Positions 26,184 through 35,196 of a stretch of DNA of 64,000 nucleotides are shown here, one piece after another. The notes under the pieces were generated by a model. That model was not told where the DNA came from. It ran no database searches and saw nothing but the letters and a program-made list of their open reading frames with translations. This DNA comes from Bacillus salacetis. Its GTDB lineage: Bacteria > Bacillota > Bacilli > Bacillales > Bacillaceae_B. The stretch spans positions 62,001 through 126,000 of the forward strand of contig NZ_QXIR01000003.1 of NCBI RefSeq assembly GCF_003581585.1, written 5' to 3'. The position numbers and the translations under genes were made by a program. Each line of letters opens with the position of its first letter. The first letter of the stretch is position 1.

Positions 26184-27950
26184 TTATTCACCAGTTTTCA
26201 GGCGCAGGCTCAATTCATCCAATTGAGCGCCAGCTACCTCACTAGGCGCCTCAGTCAACAGGTCGCTTGCACTAGCTGTTTTAGGGAAGGCAATGGTGTC
26301 CCTTAGATTAGTGCGGCCAGCCAGCAGCATCACCAGGCGGTCCAGTCCAAGGGCGATCCCGCCATGCGGAGGTGTGCCGTATTCAAACGCCTCCAGGAGA
26401 AAACCGAATTGCTCCTGTGCTTCTTCTTTAGAGAAACCAAGCACTTGGAACATTTTTTCCTGTACATCACGCTCATATATACGGAGGGATCCACCGCCGA
26501 GTTCATAACCATTCAAGACAAGGTCATAGGCCTGCGCCCGTACCTTTTCAGGTTCTGTTTCGAGCATTTCCACTTCGCTTCTTACAGGCATCGTGAATGG
26601 GTGGTGGGCTGCATAGTAGCGGCCTTCTTCCTCGTCATATTCAAACAGCGGCCAGTCTGTCACCCACAGAAAGTTGAATTTGCTTTCGTCAATCAAGCCG
26701 AGTTCTTTTCCGAGCTTCAGCCTCAAAGCTCCCAGGGCGTCGGCTACCACTGATTTCTTGTCTGCTACAAATAACAGAAGGTCCCCTGTCTCAGCCGAAG
26801 CGTATTCTTTCAATACAGATTGCTCCTCTTCAGAGAAGAATTTTGAAATCGGCCCTTTCAATCCAGCGTCTTCCACTTTCATCCACGCCAGGCCTTTCGC
26901 ACCATAAACGCTTGTGAACTCAGTCAATCCATCAATGTCCTTGCGAGAGTATTTCTCCGCGCCGCCTTTTACATTGATCAGCTTTACTTCTCCTCCGTTT
27001 GCAACGGTGCTTGCGAATACTTTGAAGCCTGAATCTTTAACAGCTTCAGAAACATCGGTCAGCTCCATCTCAAAACGTGTATCAGGCTTATCAGAGCCAT
27101 ACCTGCCCATCGCTTCCTGATAAGTCATGCGGGGAAAAGCCTCATTGATTTCAAGATCTTTTACATCCTTCATTAGCTTCTGCATCATTTTTTCCACAAG
27201 TTCAATGATTTCTTCCTGATCCATGAAGCTCATTTCAATATCGACCTGGGTGAATTCAGGCTGACGGTCGGCTCGCAGGTCTTCATCGCGGAAACAGCGG
27301 GCAATTTGGTAATAGCGGTCGAAACCGGATACCATCAGCATCTGTTTGAATAGCTGTGGTGATTGAGGTAGCGCATAGAACTCACCAGGGTGTACCCTGC
27401 TTGGCACTAAATAATCACGGGCACCTTCAGGGGTGCTTTTCGTCAGAATCGGTGTTTCAACATCCAGGAATTCATGTTCTGTCAAGAAGTCACGGAAAGA
27501 CTTTGTGACATCACTTCTTAACTTGAAGGTGTCAAGCATCACTTTTCTGCGCAAGTCCAGATATCGATACTTCAAGCGCAGCTCTTCAGAAACTTCTTTC
27601 CCTTCCCCGATGACAAATGGAGGAGTCTTGGCTTCATTAATGATCTCAACCTCTTCTGCATGGATCTCGATTTTGCCTGTTTTCAAGTTTTCGTTCACAG
27701 TACCTTCCTGCCTTGCAGAAACCACTCCAGTTACAGACAGGACAAACTCATTTCTGATTTTCTCTGCAATTGCGAGGGCTTCAGAAGATGTTTCAGGATT
27801 AAAGACGATCTGTACAATTCCCTTTCTGTCCCGCAGGTCGATGAATATCAGCCCGCCAAGGTCCCTTCGTTTTTGCACCCATCCTTTTAGTGTCACTTTC
27901 TCACCGATGAACTTCTCGGTGACTTCTCCACAATATACAGTCCTTTTCAT
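26184..27950 (-). CDS. aspS: Aspartyl-tRNA synthetase
   Basis: This 588 aa bacterial-type AspRS has an N-terminal OB anticodon-binding domain ([22 protein letters not shown]). The class II core contains motif 2 [23 protein letters not shown] and motif 3 [20 protein letters not shown], with a bacterial GAD insertion between. It charges tRNA-Asp. The ATG is preceded by AAGGAGGAGTTACGT. It lies 13 bp after hisS in one operon under the T-box upstream of hisS. The C-terminal extension after [10 protein letters not shown] is usual. Confidence 0.98.
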   Translation of the reverse strand: MKRTVYCGEVTEKFIGEKVTLKGWVQKRRDLGGLIFIDLRDRKGIVQIVFNPETSSEALAIAEKIRNEFVLSVTGVVSARQEGTVNENLKTGKIEIHAEEVEIINEAKTPPFVIGEGKEVSEELRLKYRYLDLRRKVMLDTFKLRSDVTKSFRDFLTEHEFLDVETPILTKSTPEGARDYLVPSRVHPGEFYALPQSPQLFKQMLMVSGFDRYYQIARCFRDEDLRADRQPEFTQVDIEMSFMDQEEIIELVEKMMQKLMKDVKDLEINEAFPRMTYQEAMGRYGSDKPDTRFEMELTDVSEAVKDSGFKVFASTVANGGEVKLINVKGGAEKYSRKDIDGLTEFTSVYGAKGLAWMKVEDAGLKGPISKFFSEEEQSVLKEYASAETGDLLLFVADKKSVVADALGALRLKLGKELGLIDESKFNFLWVTDWPLFEYDEEEGRYYAAHHPFTMPVRSEVEMLETEPEKVRAQAYDLVLNGYELGGGSLRIYERDVQEKMFQVLGFSKEEAQEQFGFLLEAFEYGTPPHGGIALGLDRLVMLLAGRTNLRDTIAFPKTASASDLLTEAPSEVAGAQLDELSLRLKTGE

Positions 27951-27963
27951 ACGTAACTCCTCC

Positions 27964-29235
27964 TTAGGCGCGATACTTTTTAACTTCTTCTACAAATACG
28001 TCAAGATCCACTTGCTGCTGTTCGCCTGTACTCATATCTTTCAAGTTGATTTTGTTTTCTTTCAACTCATCCTCACCCAATACAGCCACAAGCTTCGCAT
28101 TCATTCTATCCGCAGACTTGAATTGAGTTTTGATCTTGCGGTCAAGATAATCCCTTTCTGCCGACAATCCTGCCTGGCGGAGCTTATGCAGAAGTTTGAC
28201 TGAATGATCCTTCGCTTCTTCGCCCATTGTGACAATATAGCAATCCAATTCAGTCTGTACAGGTAACTCCACAGCTTCCGCTTCAAGAGCGGCCAGAAGG
28301 CGCTCGATACTGAACGCAAATCCGATACCGGGTGTTGCCGGCCCGCCGATCATCTCTACCAGGCCATTGTATCGGCCTCCGCCGCATAAAGTGGTAATGG
28401 CACCGAATCCTTCGGCGCTGCTCATGATTTCGAAGGCGGTGTGGTTGTAATAATCCAGCCCTCTCACCAAAGTCGGATCCACTTCAAATGAAATCTCCAT
28501 TTCCCCTAAATACTTTTGAACCTTATCAAAATAATTCTTGGATTCTTCATTAAGGAAATCCAGAATCGAAGGAGCTGTTTTCATCAATTCATGATCTCTG
28601 TCTTTCTTACAATCAAGAATTCTTAACGGGTTTTTCTCCAGGCGGTTTTGACAGTCGCTGCAAAACTCTCCGATCCTCGGCTCGAAGTGAGCAATTAAAG
28701 CTTCACGGTGAGCTTTGCGGCTCTCATTGTCACCCAGAGTGTTGATGACGAGCTTTAACTCCTTTAAACCGAGCTGGCGATAAATTTCCATTGCGATGGA
28801 AATGACTTCAGCGTCGATTGCAGGATCTTCACTTCCGAGCGCTTCAATGCCGAACTGCACAAATTGGCGGTAACGCCCTGCCTGCGGTCTTTCGTAACGG
28901 AACATCGGCCCGGTGTAGTAAAGCTTGACCGGCTGATTGGCAGCACCGAACATTTTGTTTTCAACAAAAGAGCGGACCACCGAAGCAGTTCCTTCAGGCC
29001 TCAATGCCAGGCTCCTTCCGCCTTGATCTTCAAAGACATACATTTCTTTCTGAACGATATCCGTGGTATCTCCTACACCTCGCAAAAATAATTCACTTGA
29101 TTCAAAAATCGGTGTCCGGATTTCTTCATATTGATAGTTCCTGCAGATATCCGCCGCTGTTTTTTCAATGTACTGCCATTTGGCTGAATCCTCCGGCAGT
29201 ATATCCTTCGTACCTCGAGGAATTTTAATAGACAT
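27964..29235 (-). CDS. hisS: Histidyl-tRNA synthetase
   Basis: This 423 aa class II synthetase has [17 protein letters not shown] at the N-terminus, motif 2 [19 protein letters not shown], the histidine A box [14 protein letters not shown] and motif 3 [13 protein letters not shown] with [11 protein letters not shown]. The C-terminal anticodon-binding domain ends in VKKYRA. The ATG follows AGGGAAGGGGATC. It is first in the hisS-aspS operon behind a T-box and a near-consensus promoter. Confidence 0.98.
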   Translation of the reverse strand: MSIKIPRGTKDILPEDSAKWQYIEKTAADICRNYQYEEIRTPIFESSELFLRGVGDTTDIVQKEMYVFEDQGGRSLALRPEGTASVVRSFVENKMFGAANQPVKLYYTGPMFRYERPQAGRYRQFVQFGIEALGSEDPAIDAEVISIAMEIYRQLGLKELKLVINTLGDNESRKAHREALIAHFEPRIGEFCSDCQNRLEKNPLRILDCKKDRDHELMKTAPSILDFLNEESKNYFDKVQKYLGEMEISFEVDPTLVRGLDYYNHTAFEIMSSAEGFGAITTLCGGGRYNGLVEMIGGPATPGIGFAFSIERLLAALEAEAVELPVQTELDCYIVTMGEEAKDHSVKLLHKLRQAGLSAERDYLDRKIKTQFKSADRMNAKLVAVLGEDELKENKINLKDMSTGEQQQVDLDVFVEEVKKYRA

Positions 29236-29280
29236 AATGATCCCCTTCCCTGATAATCAATAAAATCAAAAATACAACAA

Positions 29281-29540
29281 AAAAAGCTCTTCATCCCTTG
29301 TATTGAAACAAGGGACGAGAGCTTTGGATTCCCGTGGTGCCACCCTAATTGAAGCATGATCTGCTTCCACTTAGCCAGTTAACGCCTGGTACGTTCCCGC
29401 CTTGGAAAACCTTCGTTCAGCAGGAAACCTCCGGAGTGTTCATTCACCGAACCAGTATGTAGAAATGCTTACAGCCGCGGCATTCCCTCTCTTTACACCT
29501 GTTATTTCAGCTACTATGCTCCATCTAAGGTAATAGTTAA
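29281..29540 (-). promoter_or_regulatory. T-box leader of hisS-aspS
   Basis: On minus: a stem I region with an AGTAG element, then TGAACACTCC with the likely specifier CAC (His) at 29438-29436. The T-box core GGGTGGCACCACGG (about 29346-29333) follows. The terminator pairs AAGCTCTCGTCCCTTG with CAAGGGATGAAGAGCTT and is followed by T7. No GAC (Asp) triplet overlaps the CAC, so regulation by histidine is inferred. The specifier was placed by eye. Confidence 0.9.
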
Positions 29541-29559
29541 TAGTTATTTTATTTCTCTA

Positions 29560-29588
29560 ATAATACGGATGGCTACCTGAGTTGTCAA
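29560..29588 (-). promoter_or_regulatory. Sigma-A promoter of hisS-aspS
   Basis: On minus, TTGACA (29583-29588), a 17 bp spacer and TATTAT (29560-29565), directly upstream of the T-box and 17 bp past the yrzK stop. Confidence 0.92.
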
Positions 29589-29604
29589 GAGCCTCAAGGA
29601 AAAT

Positions 29605-29781
29605 TTATGATCGTTCCATCTTCTTTTTTAGTTTACGGACTCCGGCCAAGGTCAAACCGAACTCCGACGCCAGTTCAAAGGTGTCTGTGTTCTTCTCCCT
29701 CTCCAAAAAGTTATGGAAGTTGACGCCAAAAAGCTGGTTTTCCCCATTTGAACTCATCCTGCCTTTTTCACTCTCTCTCAT
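29605..29781 (-). CDS. yrzK: Small conserved protein (YrzK-like), 58 aa
   Basis: The protein MRESEKGRMSSNGENQLFGV ends with LASEFGLTLAGVRKLKKKMERS. The last ~25 residues look like a helix-turn-helix of the sigma-region-4 kind. Start 29781 is chosen because AAAGGGTGG is then the ribosome-binding site. It sits between hisS and the amidase yrvJ, where B. subtilis has yrzK. The function is unknown; DNA binding is only suggested. Confidence 0.75.
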   Translation of the reverse strand: MRESEKGRMSSNGENQLFGVNFHNFLEREKNTDTFELASEFGLTLAGVRKLKKKMERS

Positions 29782-29926
29782 TGTACCCACCCTTTCTTTT
29801 TCCAGTTGTTATTTATCATTTCCATTCTGGAGAAAATTCTTTCATCTAAAAGGGATTTTTCTTGTTTACGGAGAATAGTTGAATAGACTATACTGGATAA
29901 ATATTCTTGCAGAAAAGGTGGTGCGC

Positions 29927-31672
29927 ATGATCAAAAAGGCTTTTTATTCTATCATCTGCCTGCTCCTATTATTAGGTTCATCTCCAATATGGTGGCCTGA
30001 TAAAGCAGCTGCTGAAGGATCGACTGTTACAATCGGGACAGATACAGTAAATGTCAGGAATGGACCCGGACTGAGCTTTCCTGTATCCAAGCAGGTACAT
30101 AAAGGCGATGAGTTTAAGATTGTTTCCCAGGAAAATGAATGGTATGAAGTCCAGTTAAGTCCTTCCAAAACCGGATGGGTTGCTGAATGGCTTGTGAAGT
30201 CTAAAGCTGGACAAACTGCCTTGAGCGGAAGTGTCACGGAGAACGGTCTCAGGGTAAGGGACGGGGCCGGAACCGATTATCCGGTGATTGATACTCTATC
30301 CAAGGGGCAGGAAGTGGAAATAGTCGAGACCAGCGGCAGCTGGTATAAGATTTCAGCCGGAGGCCAATCCGGATGGGTACATAGGGACTATATTGCATCA
30401 GGAAGTAGTACAGGTACTGATTCAGAACCGGATCAAGTCAGTACAGAAGAATGGACCGGGGTTTCGACTGTTGATTCATTGAACATCCGCAGTTCAGCCG
30501 GCCTGAATACAAGCATTCTTGGTAAATTAAGCAAAGGAAGCACCGTTTCGGTCACCGGAAGTATGTCCGGATGGTATCGAATTCAATACCAAGGCAGCGA
30601 GGGCTGGGTAAGCAGCCAGTATATCGAGAAATCCATGCCTGCTCCTGCTTCTTCAGAAAACAGCAGCCACCCCGGTTATGGAAAAGTATCCATCTATTCC
30701 TTGAATGTCCGGGACAAAGCAAGCCTTGACGGCAAAGTTGTCGGTTCAGTAGAGCAAGGGGAATCCTATGAAATACTGGAGGAGAAGAACAATTGGTACA
30801 AGCTCTCTTTAAAAGGCGGCAAAACCGGCTGGGCTGCAGGCTGGTACATCGAGAAGACAGCTGGCCAACAGGCGGAGAAAAAGGCAGGCAATGACACATC
30901 TGGACAAGTTCAAATCCTTTACAACGGTACAAACCTCAGGAGTGAAGCCTCTACAGGTGCACCGGTTGTTGCACGTGCTTCTTCCGGGGAATCATTCGCC
31001 ATCCAGGAGAAACAAGGGGACTGGTACAAGGTTGCGATGAATGACGGACAGTCGGCTTATTTAGCCGGATGGATTGTCTCTGTATCTGATACCAGCGGCA
31101 ACCCTGAACCTGTCAACAAGCCGAAAACCGGCGGACTCAAAGGAAAGACCATAGTGATTGACCCGGGACACGGTGGACATGACAGCGGAACGATCGGCTA
31201 CAGAGGCACTCTTGAAAAGGAGTTGACCCTGTCGACTTCTCAATTGTTATTCGATCTATTGAGAAACGCTGGCGCCGATGTCAAATTGACCCGAAGTGAT
31301 GATACGTATTACTCACTGAATACAAGGGTTGCACTTGCCCATTACCATGACAGTGATGCCTTTATCAGTATTCATTATGACAGCATCAATGATTCATCCA
31401 TCAAGGGCTATACCTCCTATTATTATCATCAATACCAGAAGGAATTATCACAGACTATCCTCGATAGCCTGTCGGAACAGTTGTCTTCAAAAAATAGGGG
31501 AGTCAAGAAAGGCGACTACTATGTCATCCGTGAAAACAAGCAGCCGGCTGTCCTCCTTGAACTTGGCTATTTGAGCAACCCTTCAGAGGAAGCGTCAGTC
31601 ACTACCCACAGCTTTCAGGATATGGCTGCCAGAAGTATCTATAACGGGCTTACAGATTATTTTGCAGACTAA
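29927..31672 (+). CDS. yrvJ: N-acetylmuramoyl-L-alanine amidase with five SH3b domains (YrvJ)
   Basis: This secreted cell-wall hydrolase of 581 aa has a signal peptide (MIKKAFYSIICLLLLLGSSP, cleaved near AAAEG). Five bacterial SH3 domains follow, each with a VNVRNGPG/LNVRDKA-type motif and a GW-V end. The C-terminal Amidase_3 domain begins at KTIVIDPGHGGHDSG. Zinc ligands are the His of PGHGG, the Glu of LEKELT and the His of FISIHYD; the catalytic Glu is in LLELGYLSN. ATG 29927 follows AAAGGTGGTGCGC. It cleaves the MurNAc-L-Ala bond. The SH3b units probably bind peptidoglycan. Confidence 0.95.
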   Translation: MIKKAFYSIICLLLLLGSSPIWWPDKAAAEGSTVTIGTDTVNVRNGPGLSFPVSKQVHKGDEFKIVSQENEWYEVQLSPSKTGWVAEWLVKSKAGQTALSGSVTENGLRVRDGAGTDYPVIDTLSKGQEVEIVETSGSWYKISAGGQSGWVHRDYIASGSSTGTDSEPDQVSTEEWTGVSTVDSLNIRSSAGLNTSILGKLSKGSTVSVTGSMSGWYRIQYQGSEGWVSSQYIEKSMPAPASSENSSHPGYGKVSIYSLNVRDKASLDGKVVGSVEQGESYEILEEKNNWYKLSLKGGKTGWAAGWYIEKTAGQQAEKKAGNDTSGQVQILYNGTNLRSEASTGAPVVARASSGESFAIQEKQGDWYKVAMNDGQSAYLAGWIVSVSDTSGNPEPVNKPKTGGLKGKTIVIDPGHGGHDSGTIGYRGTLEKELTLSTSQLLFDLLRNAGADVKLTRSDDTYYSLNTRVALAHYHDSDAFISIHYDSINDSSIKGYTSYYYHQYQKELSQTILDSLSEQLSSKNRGVKKGDYYVIRENKQPAVLLELGYLSNPSEEASVTTHSFQDMAARSIYNGLTDYFAD

Positions 31673-31677
31673 AACTA

Positions 31678-31717
31678 CAAAAGGGATGAAGATTTTATAA
31701 AATCTTCATCCTTTTTG
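31678..31717. terminator. Bidirectional terminator between yrvJ and dtd
   Basis: AAAAGGGATGAAGATTTTA pairs with TAAAATCTTCATCCTTTTT: an almost perfect palindrome serving two convergent genes. Confidence 0.92.
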
Positions 31718-31718
31718 G

Positions 31719-32159
31719 TTACTTGCTTTCAATAATGAGGGTAACAGGGCCGTCATTGACCAGCTGGACGTCCATCATGCTGCCGAAAACACCTGTTTCC
31801 ACATGTACTCCTTTTCTCCGGAGCTCATCATTGAAATAATCATATAGCTTTTCTGCCTGCGAAGGTTTAGCTGCCTCCATGAAATTGGGCCGCCTTCCTT
31901 TACGGCAGTCCCCGTATAAGGTGAATTGTGATACCGAAAGGATTTCCTTGCCTTCATCAAGCAGAGAACGGTTCATTTTCCCTTCCTCATCCTCGAAAAC
32001 ACGAAGATTGACAATTTTGTCTGCGAGCCAGTCAGCATCTTTCTCTATGTCCTCATGCGTGATTCCGACCAGGAGTACGAATCCTGATTCTATTTGGCCG
32101 CTGAGTCTGCCGTCTGCTGTCACAGATGCATTACGGGTACGCTGCAACACTACTTTCAT
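31719..32159 (-). CDS. dtd: D-aminoacyl-tRNA deacylase
   Basis: Dtd hydrolyses D-aminoacyl-tRNAs (and Gly-tRNA-Ala), protecting translation. The 146 aa length is standard. The active-site Ser/Thr-Gln motif SVSQFTLYG and the trans-facing [12 protein letters not shown] (Gly/Asn-xx-Pro type) C-terminal motif are present. The ATG follows TTAAGGAGTTAATAACAAG. It lies 15 bp after relA; the relA-dtd pair is conserved in Bacillus. Confidence 0.96.
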   Translation of the reverse strand: MKVVLQRTRNASVTADGRLSGQIESGFVLLVGITHEDIEKDADWLADKIVNLRVFEDEEGKMNRSLLDEGKEILSVSQFTLYGDCRKGRRPNFMEAAKPSQAEKLYDYFNDELRRKGVHVETGVFGSMMDVQLVNDGPVTLIIESK

Positions 32160-32174
32160 CTTGTTATTAACTCC

Positions 32175-34367
32175 TTAATTCATGATTCTTCTGACAGCAT
32201 AAATATCCGAGATCTGCTTGATCCGTTCCACTACCCTGTGCAGATGGGAGATATTCTGAATTGAAATCGACATATTGATGGTGGCCATCTTATTACGATC
32301 GGACTTGCCGCTTACAGCCGAAATATTTGTTTTGGTTTCATTGACTGCCTGAAGGACTTCATTGAGGAGGCCCCTTCGGTCAAATCCTGAAATTTCGATG
32401 TCCACATTGTATTCTTTGCGGTTAGGGAAATCACTTTCCCATTCAACGGGAATCAGCCTTTGTTCCGCATTCTCCGCAGAAACATTTGTACAGTCGGAGC
32501 GGTGGACGGATACTCCGCGCCCTTTTGTAATAAACCCGATGATTTCATCACCAGGTACCGGGTTGCAGCACCTTGAAAGCCTGATAAGCAGGTTATCGAT
32601 CCCCTTCACCTGAACCCCTGCGTCCCTTTTCCTTTTCACAGGCTGGTTTGCTTTCAGCTCAGTGATCGTTTCCTGAAGGGATTCTTCCTGATCACGTTTC
32701 TTCCTAAGCTTTTCTGTCAGCCTGTTGGCGAGCTGTGCTGCCGTAATACCGCTGTACCCGACTGCTGCATACATATCTTCTTCATTCATGAAATTGAACT
32801 TTTCAGCTACACGCGAAACATTCTCAGGCGTTAAAACTTCTTTAAGCTCAAATTCCAGATTTTTGATCTCTTTTTCAACAAGTTCCCGGCCCTTTTCAAT
32901 ATTTTCTTCACGCTGCTGCTTTTTGAAGAACGTTTTGATTTTGTTTTTAGCCTGGGACGTCTGAGCTAATTTCAGCCAGTCCTTGCTTGGACCATAGGAG
33001 TGTTTGGATGTAAGGATCTCTATGATATCACCGGTATGAAGCTTATAATCCAGGGTGACCATCTTCCCGTTCACTTTGGCACCGATAGTCTTGTTTCCGA
33101 TTTCGGAGTGGATTCGGTAGGCAAAATCAATCGGGACAGACCCCGCAGGCAGTTCAATGACATCTCCTTTTGGAGTGAAGATGAATACCATATCCGAGAA
33201 CAAGTCAATCTTCAATGATTCCATGAATTCTTCTGCGTTTGCTGATTCATTTTGGAATTCAAGGATTTCCCTGAACCAGGTAAGTTTCTTTTCAAACGTA
33301 GATTTCTCATCAACGTTCTGACCTTCTTTGTATGCCCAGTGAGCCGCAACCCCGTATTCGGCTATCTGATGCATCTCGGTTGTCCTGATCTGCACTTCAA
33401 GGGGGTCCCCTTTTGGACCGATAACCGTTGTATGGAGGGATTGATACATATTCGGCTTCGGCATGGCGATATAATCCTTGAAACGGCCTGGCATCGGTTT
33501 CCAGCACGTATGGATGATCCCCAAAACTGCATAACAATCCTTAATGCTTTCCACTACGATCCGTACAGCAAGCAAATCATAAATCTCGTTGAACTGCTTG
33601 TTCTGAAGTGCCATTTTCCGGTAGATGCTATAGATATGCTTCGGCCGTCCGGAGATATCCGCTTCAATCTTCACTTCGCCGAGGCTTGACTTCACTTCAT
33701 CTATTACCTCATCAAGGTATTGCTCCCGCTCCGCTCTTTTCTTTTTCATCAAGTTAACGATCCTATAGTATTGTTGAGGGTTCAAATAACGGAGAGCCGT
33801 ATCTTCCAATTCCCACTTGATTTTGGAAATACCCAGACGGTGGGCCAAAGGTGCAAAGATTTCCAGGGTTTCATTGGAAATCCTCCGCTGTTTCTCACTT
33901 GGGAGATGCTTTAGGGTCCTCATGTTATGAAGGCGGTCCGCAAGTTTGATCAGTATCACACGGATATCCTGCGCCATTGCGACAAACATTTTCCTGTGAT
34001 TTTCAGCCTGCTGTTCTTCCTGGGATTTATACTTGATTTTCCCCAGCTTGGTGACGCCATCCACCAGCATAGCGACTTCTTTCCCGAATTTGTCTTCTAT
34101 TTCTTCCAGGGTGATGTCTGTATCCTCCACGACATCATGCAGGAAGCCCCCGGCAATTGTAGAGGGATCCATTTCCAGATCGGCAAGGATGCCGGCTACC
34201 TGAATAGGGTGGATGATATACGGTTCACCTGACTTCCGGAATTGTTCTTTGTGTGCTTCCTTGGCAAATTCATATGCCTTTTGCACCAGGGAGACATCCT
34301 GCTCGGGTAAATATTCACTTGTCTTTTTTACGACCTCTTCGGGGGTCAATACCTGATCTTTTGCCAT
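32175..34367 (-). CDS. relA: Bifunctional (p)ppGpp synthetase/hydrolase RelA/SpoT
   Basis: This is the stringent-response enzyme, 730 aa from the ATG at 34367 that aligns with MA-start homologues (site AAAGGTG, 9 nt away). An N-terminal HD hydrolase has His53 and the HDVVEDTD motif (His77-Asp78). The synthetase domain has [23 protein letters not shown] domain, helical region, conserved-cysteine (RCCNPVPGD) domain and C-terminal ACT domain follow. Hydrolase and synthetase motifs are both intact. The cytosolic protein binds ribosomes carrying uncharged tRNA. The upstream gap is A/T-rich. Confidence 0.96.
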   Translation of the reverse strand: MAKDQVLTPEEVVKKTSEYLPEQDVSLVQKAYEFAKEAHKEQFRKSGEPYIIHPIQVAGILADLEMDPSTIAGGFLHDVVEDTDITLEEIEDKFGKEVAMLVDGVTKLGKIKYKSQEEQQAENHRKMFVAMAQDIRVILIKLADRLHNMRTLKHLPSEKQRRISNETLEIFAPLAHRLGISKIKWELEDTALRYLNPQQYYRIVNLMKKKRAEREQYLDEVIDEVKSSLGEVKIEADISGRPKHIYSIYRKMALQNKQFNEIYDLLAVRIVVESIKDCYAVLGIIHTCWKPMPGRFKDYIAMPKPNMYQSLHTTVIGPKGDPLEVQIRTTEMHQIAEYGVAAHWAYKEGQNVDEKSTFEKKLTWFREILEFQNESANAEEFMESLKIDLFSDMVFIFTPKGDVIELPAGSVPIDFAYRIHSEIGNKTIGAKVNGKMVTLDYKLHTGDIIEILTSKHSYGPSKDWLKLAQTSQAKNKIKTFFKKQQREENIEKGRELVEKEIKNLEFELKEVLTPENVSRVAEKFNFMNEEDMYAAVGYSGITAAQLANRLTEKLRKKRDQEESLQETITELKANQPVKRKRDAGVQVKGIDNLLIRLSRCCNPVPGDEIIGFITKGRGVSVHRSDCTNVSAENAEQRLIPVEWESDFPNRKEYNVDIEISGFDRRGLLNEVLQAVNETKTNISAVSGKSDRNKMATINMSISIQNISHLHRVVERIKQISDIYAVRRIMN

Positions 34368-34379
34368 CAGCAAAATCAC

Positions 34380-34587
34380 CTTTACAATATATTAAATTCA
34401 TCCGATCCATATTGAAACCAAGTAATACAAATCTCTCAACAGGATGATGAATCCTTGTTCATAATAAAAAAGCGTATTGTATACTATTATCAAAAAAAAT
34501 AGAAGATATGTAAAGCCTTCAACATAAAAAAAGGCTCTTTTTGTCGAAAAATATTTACCATTTCGAAATAAAAACGTTTACACCAAT
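34380..34587. other. A/T-rich relA upstream region
   Basis: There is no gene. Several A/T tracts and possible -10 boxes (for example TACAAT on minus near 34480) are present but no convincing promoter pair. A short AAAGGCTCTTTTTGTCG at about 34525 recalls a MITE-like end but no partner end is found. Confidence 0.4.
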
Positions 34588-34640
34588 AAAAAAAAGAAAG
34601 GACTGAGCAATCGGATATAAATCTTCCTTCTCAGTCCTCT
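34588..34640 (-). terminator. Terminator of apt
   Basis: AGGACTGAG (minus) pairs with CTCAGTCCT across a 22 nt loop, followed by TTCTTTTTTTTATTGG on minus. Confidence 0.88.
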
Positions 34641-34668
34641 GTCTTTTATACTATTCAGATCGAAGTAA

Positions 34669-35181
34669 TTAGTATTGCATTAATGTCATAATATCATAGC
34701 CGTCAAGTTTATCGCGGCCGTCAAGGTAAGTCAACTCAATAAGGAATGCCGTACCTGCAACAATCCCGCCCAATTCTTCTACAAGCTTGATTGTTGCTTC
34801 GATTGTGCCCCCTGTTGCCAGCAAGTCGTCCGTGATCAGCACACGCTGGCCAGGCCTGATGGCATCTTTATGGATTGTCAGCGCATCCTTTCCGTATTCA
34901 AGGCCGTAATCTACACTGATCGTTTCACGAGGCAGTTTGCCCGGCTTGCGGACAGGCGCAAAACCTACTCCAAGTGCATAAGCGACAGGGCAGCCGATGA
35001 TGAAACCTCTAGCTTCTGGTCCTACTACCAAATCAATTTGCTTTTCTTTTGCATATTCGACAATTTGATCGGTAGCATATCTATACGCATCGCCGTTATC
35101 CATCAAAGTTGTGATGTCTTTGAACCTGATTCCTTCTTTAGGCCAGTTTTCGACGATAGTAACGTATTGTTTTAAGTCCAT
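34669..35181 (-). CDS. apt: Adenine phosphoribosyltransferase
   Basis: It converts adenine and PRPP to AMP (purine salvage). The protein is 170 aa. The substrate region [16 protein letters not shown] and the PRPP-binding loop [20 protein letters not shown] are intact. The ATG follows GGAGGATTTTTAAGC. It lies 15 bp after recJ and is closed by a terminator at 34588. The relA-apt-recJ order is conserved in Bacillaceae. Confidence 0.97.
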   Translation of the reverse strand: MDLKQYVTIVENWPKEGIRFKDITTLMDNGDAYRYATDQIVEYAKEKQIDLVVGPEARGFIIGCPVAYALGVGFAPVRKPGKLPRETISVDYGLEYGKDALTIHKDAIRPGQRVLITDDLLATGGTIEATIKLVEELGGIVAGTAFLIELTYLDGRDKLDGYDIMTLMQY

Positions 35182-35196
35182 GCTTAAAAATCCTCC

